Part shown: positions 45,759-55,674 of the stretch, in pieces
Position numbering within the stretch: the first letter of the stretch is position 1
Layout: the number at the start of each line of letters is the position of its first letter
DNA from: Oikopleura dioica
Taxonomy: Eukaryota; Chordata; Appendicularia; Copelata; Oikopleuridae
Assembly (NCBI GenBank): GCA_907165135.1
Contig: OU015566.1
Location: 13,500,157-13,564,156, forward strand
Length of the DNA stretch: 64,000 nucleotides
Direction of reading: 5' to 3'
Translations under genes and position numbers: made by a program
Notes under the pieces: generated by a model
The model's input: only the letters and a program-made list of their open reading frames with translations
The model's database searches: none
What the model was told of the DNA's origin: nothing

Positions 45759-46654
45759 CTAACTAATAAAAGCCAGGAACTTAGAGAAAAACGATGATGA
45801 ATCCGGTGGTGCACGTGGTCGTGTGATTAAAACCCTTCCCTGCTGGCTTAGCGTGAGCGCCCTGAGAAAATCCTCCGAGTTGATGACTTGATTTTGCGCC
45901 ATTTGATTCTGCCGCATCATCCGCCTTCTTCTAAACAGAAATTAATAAACTTTTCTCATCAAAATCATGTCATTTCCGACGACCTGAAGATTTGGCTAAG
46001 CTTTTTCTTTCAATCAACTTTCTTTAGAAAAAAAATTCCATAAGCAATTTTAACCTATTGAAGTCAAAAGGGCACATTTTTGGCAAAATTGCCTTCAACT
46101 GCCCTCTACACCCTTAAAATACCTTTTTTATTGAGGGTATCCCTATGATAAGACCCTTAATTTATTATTCTTTAAAATTGAGCAACGAAATAAGGGGCTC
46201 CTTCCGAAATTTAAAGCATTAGAACCATTTAAAGTTCAAATTCGCAGCTTCGAATTCATCCCAGAAGAGCGCGTCTCCTCGATAAACTCAGAACCAAAAG
46301 GTTATCTCGTTGGCCGTGAATATTTTAAGAATAATTAAGCCGTCTGCTCCTTGGCTTATTTTCTTAGCCAAACGGGCCAAGGTCTAATTTTTTTTAGAAA
46401 ATCGACTTTACCTCCTGTCGTTTACGATTTTCTGGCGGCGGCAGACGAGGAATGTTTTCAGGCAGCAGACCAGGAGGACGAGGAGGAGGACGATCATGAC
46501 GACGACGAAGAGGGTCGCGGTGATGTTGGTGTAGTCATAGTCTTTTGATTGGATGGAAAAAATGATTTCTCGTATTACCGACAGTAGCACATTAGCGATT
46601 TTTTCTGATGAGTTCTCAAACCAAAAATTGAATAAAACATCAAATTCATCATCA
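45759..46654 (-). CDS. Single-pass membrane protein, 3' two exons (5' incomplete)
   Basis: Exons 46654-46412 and 45930-45759, junction phase 2. An extracellular segment with an acidic start (DDEFDVLFNFW), NSS and NIT glycosylation sites, then a membrane segment (ATLFVVVMIVLLLVLLVCCL) and a basic cytosolic region (CRRQKIVNDRRRRMM) with a Ser/Pro tail. The upstream exon with the initiator was not identified. General plan is like small ion-channel beta subunits, but there is no specific motif. The intron contains the dispersed repeat 46040-46160. Confidence 0.5.
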
Positions 46655-48577
46655 CTTTTGATGATTTATGGTTTTTTACTTGGAATTTCTGAAAATTTTT
46701 CAATATTATTGTTTAACGAAAAAGTCGCAAAACTGAAACCACGGGGCCCTCAGTTATATTTCTGCAATTTTCGTTATCGATGTTCAATTTTAAGGTCTCC
46801 TAAAAGTTCAACCTTCTTCGCCAAAAACAAGAATGAAAGCAAAATGCTTCGACATATTCCTCTGTGGTCCCCCGATCCCCACAACAAACCCTCCCGCCAA
46901 ACGTGCCCGTATGTGTCTTTTTCTTTATCTCTAAAGACAGAGCCGAAATAGAAGGGCGTGTGAAGCAAGAAGAGATGTGAATTTCGCACTTGGCGGTTTT
47001 GGGTCCTTTTCAGGTGTCTTTGCATAACGATAACGAATGCTGCTATTCCTGCCACTGCAAATTATGAGCTCCTGCTTTAGATAAGAAAAAGCGCCGCTAA
47101 ATTCAGAGTATATATTCAAGTCCTTTTCAAGTTGAACTCGAATTGAACAACGCGCACTTGCGTAAGCCCCGGTTTTTTTATCGATGAGCTTAAATATTTA
47201 CTTCTACGAATGTAACTAATCCGCTTCGTCGCTGACGCAACGGGCTGGTGATAAAGTTTCAACCCTTTTTTCGCGAAAAAAAGTGCAGAAAAAGGGCCCC
47301 TCTTGAAATTCAAGCGTTTTCATTAAACTAAAGACATCCTCCTCGGAAGTCAAAGAAGATCCCTAAAGGATATTAGCAAATCCTTAAATTAGGAAAAAAA
47401 CGGGTTCGAGGAGGAAGTTTAGGGAACGGGAAATTAAGTACCGTGAACGCTACCTTGTTTGGCGGGAGAGGAAAGGTCTAAAAGTAGCGAAAGGAATCTG
47501 GGCCCGGACTCCCGGAGACCTCAAAAATTTGTAAAATCAAGTGACGTTTGATCAAATATCATGTAAAATCGCAGAGCGCAACAAAATTGTTGAAGGATTT
47601 TTTAGACTCTAAATCTTTTTCTTTCATAAAAATTTCGTATAAGAGACAATTAAGGGACCCCCACACGATATTTTGGAAAGAAAAAAGGGAGAAAATTCCA
47701 ATAAGGCAAGAAAAAGAAGCGTCAATTTAAGACGAACCCTCGAAATTCGGATCCGAAAGGGTTCAACTTTGTTGAAAAAAAGTGGAAGCAATTGTCAAAC
47801 AAAAAAGACTTCACGGTGACAGTTTGTTAGGTAATTATACGCTGTGCAGAGCCTTAACAAAAGGTCGTGGCTGAATCATGAATCCTGAATTACAATTGAA
47901 ATACCGACAAAATATCTTCCAAAAGCAAGAAGCAGAAAAAATGATAATGTGAAAAAAAAGAAGCCCAAGATTCCAGGAAGCGCTCGTGGCTAATTAGCTC
48001 AATTTCTGTTTATAACAGTACGTCAGTTTTTCGCCAATTAAAGCCCTAATTGACCGTGCCTTCCCGTCCAAGCTCACGCAAATTGAAGAAGATAGGCCAC
48101 GCTGCTTCAGGCGTTCCTCTGTACTTTTAAAAAACTCCAGTGAACTTTTTTTTTTCTTATCAGCGGTTTTTGATGATTTGGCTCAAAAGTCTAAAATGAC
48201 TCAAAACAGAGTTATATCCTTATCAACAACAAGCCGCGGTATTGCCGCATACAAGATTAAGATTCTTGCGGCGAGGAGAAATTTACATCATTTTTTTGAT
48301 AATTTTTTTAATTAATTTTTTTATTATTTTTATTTTTCATATCCAAAACAAAGTCAAAAAAAGGGTTCAAACTTGACCTAATTAATTGTTCATTTATAAT
48401 TGAAATTCTAGCTTCAGAAATAGGTTTCTCCCCCTGGCCCATTTATTAGTCTAATTATGTCCTTAATTATCTGTCGATTGTCAAATTAATTTAAATCAGT
48501 TCACGGCGATGCCGGCGGAAAAACGTTGTGATCCGGGAAAAAAGGGTTGGTTGACCAAAATTTGACGCAGAAATTGT
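46655..48577. other. Repeat-poor intergenic region left of the LTR element
   Basis: Minus-strand frame 46774-47055 starts after a TTTGCAG and has a short hydrophobic segment (AGIAAFVIVM), so it may contain an exon of the gene above, but no phase-consistent join was found. The rest, 47060-48577, has only short unsupported frames. Confidence 0.35.
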
Positions 48578-48974
48578 CACGATAAATTGCTCCTGCAGAA
48601 ACTCAACACCCTCAGTACTCTCACACGTGTAAGCGTTCTAACGTTTATTCTAGTACAGCAGTTAGGCTCAACAAAACAAACACGGGTTCTACAGCGTCTC
48701 CAGCGGTGATGATGGAGGCCCGAGAAGGATACACGTGATGGAAGTTGATGTTGGAAGCTGCGTCTCCACGTTCACTGAACAAACCTGAAATCCGATTAGT
48801 CTGCTGTAGCTCCACTAGAATCTCTAAATAAACGTGCTTCACCTCGAGTTCGAACGCTAAGCGTATGAGCAACGGTTGGTGCGAACTCAGCCGACCGTTC
48901 TCGCGCGTAGGTTTTCTTCCTGAGGGCAGGCGAGCCTGGCCGAACCATTATTCTATCGTCTAAATCCTAACGTC
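48578..48974 (-). repeat. LTR (3' LTR with respect to pol)
   Basis: 397 bp, identical by eye to 61720-62116. Contains two CACGTG sites and an identical 75-codon frame that is a by-product of the repeat. Confidence 0.95.
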
Positions 48975-49012
48975 CCCCCTATTTGACCGAAGTAAACCTA
49001 CCAGACCTACGT

Positions 49013-50310
49013 TTAGTATCTTCCCCGTCGAGCGCCGCGGCCGTTGAATGATCCTCGTTTTGGCGCGAAACCGTGATAGTTTCCTCGGGCTGGAGCAGGT
49101 CGTTTATATGCTCCTTCGCCGCTGAATCCTCCAGATGCTGAGCTCCACGAGCGTCCACCCGTGTACACTTTCCAGTGCTGGGCCCATGCTGGAAGGGGAA
49201 TCCTCTCAACCACGTGACGGTTTTCCTCGATGCTGAAGGATGTTTCTAGGCAGCGCAAGCTTCCATTGCCGCCGACTATCACAAGTTGACAAGGCCGAAG
49301 GTGGTCCATCCCGAGCACGTGACAAAGCCTGGCCTTTTCGCCCCACTTCGAGCAATACTCGATCAACGTCTCCAACGTCCAATTCTTCATTTCCTCCACC
49401 GATTGGATGAAGTCCAAGCCCGCCGCTTGACTTTTGATTGCCAACTCCGACGTGGTATCGACCCATCCCCGGAGCTCGTCCTTTGACGCCTTTTCTCCCG
49501 GCTTTGGCGAGAGCTGATAATATTGTTAAATCGATGGGAACCCCGCCGGGTTTTTATCGAATATCGCAACGTGAATCAATACCCGTTTATTTCACTTACC
49601 CAGTTGGGGCTAAGGGCGCTAAAGAGACCCTGGAGATTGACCACGTTCGCCTTGATCAAATCGTCAGCCACAACCTCACTCGCCATATTCCAGAATCTTG
49701 ATTTTAACTCCTCAGTGCTGTCACACTCGTAGAGCTTCATTCTAAATCCCGACGACTTCGGGAAAAAGAGATCGTTCACCGTCACGAGGTAAGAATAGTA
49801 ACCCCCAACAAGCCGAGGCGCGTTTATGAATTGATCCACTAGGTCTTGCGACCCCTTCAGCTGCAACAGCACGAATGGAAGCGTCGACGTTCGCGTGTTC
49901 TTCTGAACTCTACCGGTAAGTTTCCTTTACTACACGTGTAAGCAGACCTGTTCTTCAACCGTGAAAATCATTCGCTCCGCCTTCGCAATCTTATCACATA
50001 AGATGCGGAGAGCCGACATAAACTTTTTCACTTCCGGATCGTTTTCGTTAATCTTCACGTCCTCGATCTTTGCGAATGTGCTGACGAATTGCGCCACGGG
50101 TACGCCGCCCTTGAGCTCGTTTCTTGCACGTGTAGATTCTTCTGACAACTTGACGTCGCGGGCTAGATCTAACTGGCCCGAAGTCATCCGGCGCTTATCA
50201 TCCGTCTTGAACATGCTCGTGGTTTCTGGTGGTTGGTAGCCATCATCTAGGTCACGGAAGGACGGGCCTGCCGTTTCCATTTCCATAGGGGTAGACTTTT
50301 TAGGGGGCAT
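49013..50310 (-). CDS. Element accessory protein with RG-rich tail (sense orientation)
   Basis: Exons 50310-49948, 49902-49600, 49513-49013; introns 45 and 86 bp, both GT-AG and phase 0; 388 aa. Starts MPPKKSTPMEMETAGPSF. Mostly helical middle, and a C-terminal Gly/Arg/Ser/Tyr-rich segment (RPAPARGNYHGFAPKRG, FNGRGARRGRY) like RNA-binding tails. No membrane segment. By position next to the 3' LTR it would be where env sits in other retroelements, but it does not look like an envelope. Could be a nucleic-acid-binding or capsid-associated protein; that is an inference. Introns in the pol sense imply regulated splicing of the element RNA. Confidence 0.72.
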
Positions 50311-50493
50311 TCAGTCTAAACCGGAATTCAATTAATAAATTTATCTACGTCTATTTTGATTAGCTCGGTACACGGGAAAGTTAGTTAAAACACGTGTTGA
50401 ATGCCCCGTCCGGCGGGAGAAGTTACTCCTCGTTGATTTCGTCGTTGTCTCCATACTGGGAGCCTAAACCACTTATTACTTTTGGCTTTTTAG

Positions 50494-51911
50494 GTCTTTT
50501 CCGAAGATTTTCTCCAGAGAATTGACCGGCATCGAGGCCTACTTCAACAATCTTGCCCGCCGCCGCGAACTACATCCAGACCGCCCACGTGATCTCCTCT
50601 ACAAGTACGAGTTCGATGCCCGCAGCGTGTTTCCTCAACGTGGGACCCGCCGAGCCTACCGAGATGAAAACGTTGCGAATTCTACCCAGCGTATCACCTC
50701 ACTTCGTGTCCTCTCTGACGTGCTCGGAGTCGATATTACTCCCGCTCTGCTCCGAACCGGTCGAATTCCAATTCGCGTGAGATTCGAAATCGACGGCCAT
50801 CGTGAAGATCTTCGAGCTGAAATTCACCTTCCACGACCTGTTGACCTCCAGGTCAACGTCTACACTCTTTACTGCGAATATCAGTCCGCAGTCAACCGAA
50901 TTTCTGACGACCGAGACCGTATCACACGTGATCATCGTGCTATCGCGTGTCGCCGCTTCTTGGTGCACCTTCTGCGCTACACCACCTTCCGAATTCACGA
51001 CGCTGCCCAGCTCTTCCACAAAATCAACCGGCCGCTTTCACACGAGATTGGCGATCCATCTGTAGGATACTTTCACTACAGTCTTGACCACGCCCCGCCA
51101 TACTTCGTCTTTCTGCTCTGGTCCGTCGCTCTGCACGGGGTAAGTACTTTATTCTAAATCACTTTGCGTTTAAACTTGCCTTTTCTAACTCAACCTTATA
51201 GCGAGTACTCTACGCACGCCGGTGGGGCTTTACACCGCAAAATGGGCGCCCACATTCACTCGTGTTTAACAGATCATCTCTCCGCAATCCTGCCAGCCCA
51301 GAGTCCAACATTATCAGGTGTATTACCTCGGTCTTCGGGCGTGATGTTTTCAACAACAGCGAGCACGGATACCGCGGCAGCCTCGGGGACGACAACAGTA
51401 AAGGTGACGCGTGAAGTCGCTTTTCCACGTGCTAAAATTCACTAGTCATTGTTCGTCTCAACTTCAACGATCTCCCGCGCTTCTTCACTGATCACAACCT
51501 TTCGATGATCATGTTCCTCGCCCTCTATCTCTTCCAGTGTACCGAAAAGCACTCCTTTGTCGGACAAGTAAGATGATTACCTGTTTTACCGGCGACCTTC
51601 TGCTGATCAGCTCCAGAAATTATGGATTCGTTCCACGTATCTGACGCTCCTTTTTTTAGGATGAAGCGGCAGTCATCTTTGCGGGCGGGTTTTGTTACTT
51701 AGGGTCCGTTTTTGCCACGCCACGTGTGCTCGTGAAATCTGGTGGCCTCCGTCTCTTTTACGAGTTCTGCAGCAAAGGCGGCATCCACTTTCCCGACTAC
51801 GTCAAGAAGCGAACAAACCGCGGCACCGAGATCTATTTCCCACGTGACATCTTCGCCCACGCCCGTAAGATTACAAAAGATATATTTATTCACGTGCCTT
51901 TAACCATCTAG
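50494..51911 (+). CDS. Element accessory protein, antisense to pol, spliced
   Basis: Exons about 50494-51139, 51202-51403, 51446-51567, 51660-51911; the three introns (62, 42 and 92 bp) are GT-AG with phases 0,1,0. More than 400 aa. The 5' end is uncertain: the first exon opens after a TTTTTAG at 50493 and no ATG in frame is visible, so a short upstream exon is expected. The N-terminal half is Arg-rich and beta-strand-like; later exons have conserved-looking aromatic and hydrophobic runs (FFTDHNLSMIMFLALYLFQC, VIFAGGFCYLGSVF). No known domain recognised. It is transcribed opposite to the retroelement genome, which is unusual. Confidence 0.65.
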
Positions 51912-51964
51912 CTCTATCCCAGGCTAAATTTAACATTAAACAAATTAAATTAAACAAAATAATT

Positions 51965-52501
51965 CTAGGTGAGCACAGGGTGATTCCGAAAGGGTCCTTG
52001 GAACTCTACCTCGGGGTCGACCTTGTCCAGAAAATTATGGACACAGATACCATGGAACTTCCCGTGCTCCCAATTCCTCACGCGCCTCGGTTCGAGACGG
52101 TTGATGACGATTCCATCTGGCCCAACGACGCAAAGATCCGTGAGCAACAAGCCACCCGAGGCTTGCCCACTCCTCTCGGCGGATACGGCCATCTCCGCTA
52201 CTCCGCTTGATCCTTTCCTGAAATCAACGACGATTCGGCCAGAGGGCCCACTTCCGCGTGACCCAAATTTCCCGTGTTTATTTTTCTCCGTTTCTTTGGC
52301 TGCGAGAAAGCAAACTCTTCCAGCCAGCCTAAACAATTTTGTCCTACTGATTTGTTTACTTTTCTCACCTTCATGTTTCGCTTTCCGTTTCGCCGTATTT
52401 TCGGCCATCACTTTAAAATTTTCCGTTATCGCTCGCGCCAAATCCGCGTCAGTTCTTGCTCCATTTCGAAACTTATCATAACACGAGTCAACTTTTCCCA
52501 T
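51965..52501 (-). CDS. Element accessory protein, basic, 178 aa (sense)
   Basis: Intronless frame from the ATG at 52501-52499 (MGKVDSCYDKFRNGARTDAD) to a stop at 51965. Basic N-terminal helix (AKHEGEKSKQISRTKLFRL), Gly/Ser-rich middle, and a hydrophobic-charged C-terminal part. It ends 54 bp from the 3' end of the antisense gene 50494-51911 (tail to tail). No family recognised. Confidence 0.55.
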   Translation of the reverse strand: MGKVDSCYDKFRNGARTDADLARAITENFKVMAENTAKRKAKHEGEKSKQISRTKLFRLAGRVCFLAAKETEKNKHGKFGSRGSGPSGRIVVDFRKGSSGVAEMAVSAERSGQASGGLLLTDLCVVGPDGIVINRLEPRRVRNWEHGKFHGICVHNFLDKVDPEVEFQGPFRNHPVLT

Positions 52502-52636
52502 TTCTAAACGACCAAATAAATGTCTTTTCTTAACCCGTCTCAATTATTCAGCACGTGTTCTCGTGAATTGCTGTAATTAAACTGTCACGTAGCTAAGCTC
52601 TTCGAGGGGTGGTGGAGTCCATTTCGATATCAGCGA

Positions 52637-53258
52637 CTAGAAAATGTCATGCTTCAACTCCGACAGGCTGCTTTTACCGTTCGGTCGTTGTGCAAAGCGG
52701 CGGAAGCGAACTGCTTCTTCGGCCTGATCGGCCGCGCCGTTGTTGACATCCCTAGCTCTAAGTGGCCTAGCATCGCACGTGATTCCCCGAATGCTGACCA
52801 TCGACTGCATCAGTAACCCCGGGAAGTTGCACGGATCCACGTCCAGCACGTTGGCCACCCCGACCACGTTGTGAACCATGAGGTCGAATTCTCGGATCAT
52901 GGCATTGTGCCCTTTGCTTTGCGCCTCCACCACTTAATCACTATTGAAGCGACGCTACGGCTGCTTAAGCCTTACCTTCTATCAAATCGCTCAGCTCAGC
53001 GCGAACTCTTGCGATCATCGCCTCAGCCGGGTTGACCAGCGCGGACGTTACCGGCAGAAACACTGCAGTGTCGATCTTCAGTCCACAATCCGGGCAAGCA
53101 GCGCAATCCTTCGCGCAGTTCACACACACGTGATTATCACACGAGTGGACGATGCACCGTCGCCGACAGAAATCCATCTCACGAGTGCAGATAGAGCACG
53201 CTCCTAGCACTGATCTTGGAAAGTTGTCCAAGAACATGCGAATTCCCTGGGGATCCAT
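52637..53258 (-). CDS. Element accessory protein with RING/B-box-like zinc motif (sense)
   Basis: Exons 53258-52976 and 52932-52637 (43-bp GT-AG intron, phase 1); 192 aa. The N-terminal third has CSIC, then CRRRC, HSC, HVCVNC, and CAACPDC: a Cys/His series compatible with a RING or related zinc finger. RING proteins usually act as ubiquitin ligases; a host-interaction role would be a natural idea for an element but is inference. C-terminal part lacks recognisable motifs. The intron has the size typical of host introns here. Confidence 0.68.
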
Positions 53259-53548
53259 TTCCTTCTAAATTCACAACTTCATTAAAATCCCTCGAAATCA
53301 GAAGACGGTACACGTGAGCACAAATAAATACAAAACCAGATGTAACACGTGAACACATACAAAGTATTAAAACTTCCGGCTTCGCTTCTCTATCGCCCCG
53401 CATAATTTTCTCTCACGAACTTTTCCTGGATCTGCAATTTGACCCTTATTTCAATTTGTTTGCCTAACCCACCGGTTGGCGCTCGATCATTGGTCCTCGC
53501 TGTCTTCGACCCGCGCTCCTGACTTACGCATCACACCTGGCTGGTCAA

Positions 53549-54661
53549 ATGTTCACGAGTCGAAAAGAGAAAAGAACCTGGGATGCCTCGGAAACCTTGC
53601 CCGAGTCCGCTCCCCATCGTGAAAGTAAAATTCCACGTGATTCCGACGAAGCTCGCCCGTCTGCCAAACATGAATTTCTCGTGCCAAATCCCGTCGACGC
53701 TCCTGGGGGTCCTACTGTTTCCGCTGCAAACATATCGTCTACACCCATGAAACATCCTCCTGGTGCATCCGACGTGGATTTTGATGCGAGTCGAATACCT
53801 CTTTCCGACAATTTAGCATCCGCTATGTCCCTCGATCACACGGAGTTTGCCTCGGAAAAAACCCTCCTCGGTCACGAGACAAAAGTCCCTGCGGGCGATG
53901 ACACTATGATATCTCAAGACAAGACCACTATTCTTATGAACACTATCGATCACCTGATCGACAAGAATGCCAGTCGGCTCTCCGTTAAGAGCGAGCCTGA
54001 CGCTCCAGCTCCTATGGAGCTTCCGATTCTGCCCACTTTTGTGCCACGTGACCATCTATATACTCGCTGGTATTTAACAACTCATTTCAAATCTCCTTTA
54101 ATAACTGACCTTTTTTAGTTACTCTCTCCAGAATTTACCGCCGAACTTGTTTCCTGAATTTGAAATCGACGTGTTAAAGTACTATTCGCGTGGCCCACTT
54201 CTCGTACACCACGTGTTCGTTGATCTTCGCCAGCAAGCTGGTCTTCAGCACCGAATTCTCCAACATCCATTCTCACGTGTCAAACAATTTTTACTACATA
54301 TAGGTACGGCTTCGTTTCGACGCGCACGACTCATATTACAGGTCGGACATTTCACTACTCACGAGTGGCTCCTCCATGCAAATTCGAACTATCCTTTCCT
54401 CCGACCGTGGAAATTGCTGCCAAAGGTTTCACCCCCGCATTTGCTCGTGATCTTCGTGGTTTACTCACGTGTTATCTCACCTCGCTTAGTGAATACTATC
54501 GCGGAAGTTGTTTTATCCAGCCTCGCACGGAAACTCAGAAGCGGCGCCTCATCGAGCTCGCGCATTCATTGTGCGACAACTTTTTCGCTCAGAATTTCGG
54601 ACACGATTATCGGCCTCCATTTCTCGTCGAATATGACTCGAATCGTCGACCTAGAGAGTAA
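53549..54661 (+). CDS. Element accessory protein, antisense to pol, 332 aa
   Basis: Exons 53549-54069, 54119-54276, 54342-54661; introns 49 and 65 bp with phases 2 and 1. The first exon is a hydrophilic, Pro/Ser/Asp-rich region (intrinsically disordered). The second and third exons read like a folded domain (EFEIDVLKYYSRGPLLVHH ... FARDLRGLLTCYLTSL ... PPFLVEYDSNRRPRE). The second junction was selected by phase among a few possible donors. The end overlaps the start of the next antisense gene by 29 bp in another frame. No family recognised. Confidence 0.6.
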
Positions 54662-55461
54662 CCAGCCATTACCCACTATCGTCCTTAAAACCTCACGTGA
54701 ACGCAAACGAACCAACTTTACTCTTCCACGATTCTCCTGCACTCTACCACTCATCTTTCTGATCTTTGCCGTTCTTTTCTTCATCCTCGTCGCTTACGCC
54801 GTATCCTTCTTCCGCGAAAAGCTCACAGCGCTCGCACACTACGTCCAGTATTTTCACACGTTTAGCCCGGTAATGCACTACATAAGGCTGCGTTAAACTA
54901 ATCTCTAGCTTCCCAAAACTCATCGACGCCGACGTCAAATTGGTTTCGACGAGCTCATGTCCGTTAGCGCTGCCGCCTATGACCCCGAGCCTGTACCTGA
55001 GAACTCCCCCGTCACCACCACCATGCGTTTTGGTGGTGCAAGCCCTTGGGAATGGTAAGATCAATTGTCACTCAACCATCATGACACGTTCAAGGGTCAC
55101 TTTCGGGGTCGCTTCTCTGTTTTTCTTCTCGTGTCTCCTCTGCGCCTGCGGACATCAAATAACAGCTGTCCTGAGACAATGCACGTGGAGCCTACCGAAT
55201 CCTGGATCCAGTCACGACGATGGTGAATTTTCTGAAGTGATTGCTCTTCGTCGACAAATAGCCGCAGACGAACAAATGATCAAGGCGCGCAAGGCTCACT
55301 CCAAAGTCACGAAGAAACTTCGCGCTCTCGGCCCTGCTCACACTGAAATCTCATCCGTCGTACCGGCGACCGACGCTCACACTCCTACACGTGCTTCTTC
55401 TCGAAACGCAGAGCCGCTGCTCCACGTCGCTGACCACGAAAACTCTGCCTGCTGGGCTTAA
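54633..55461 (+). CDS. Element accessory membrane protein, antisense to pol
   Basis: Exons 54633-54869, 54909-55054, 55095-55461; phases 0 and 2, introns 39 and 40 bp; 249 aa. Two hydrophobic segments: LIFLIFAVLFFILVAYAVSFF and VASLFFFSCLLCACG, with a basic, Pro-rich linker between and a polar tail. If the second intron (donor GTAAGA) is not used, a 128-aa protein stops at 55058 and a separate 127-codon frame could start at 55081. Membrane location suggests an envelope- or viroporin-like possibility, but there are no fusion-peptide or receptor-binding motifs and it is on the antisense strand, so I give no function. Confidence 0.58.
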
Positions 55462-55674
55462 ATCTCCCTTTCTTTTGTCCACAAATTTCGCAAATTATTC
55501 ATCGAATTATGATAGAAACTTGTAGCCACCATTCCAGGAATAAATTTCTCACGTGAAACCAATCCGGACTCAGCTTTCCTTAGAAAGTCATTTAAAACAT
55601 TTTAAACAACCGACAACCACGAAAAGAAACCAACAAACTTTAATTTACAATTAGCACGTGTAACGTTGTTGCCA

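Noticed and set aside
48645-48872. 75-codon frame present in both LTRs
   Set aside because: Identical because the LTRs are identical; no start context, domain or splice support.
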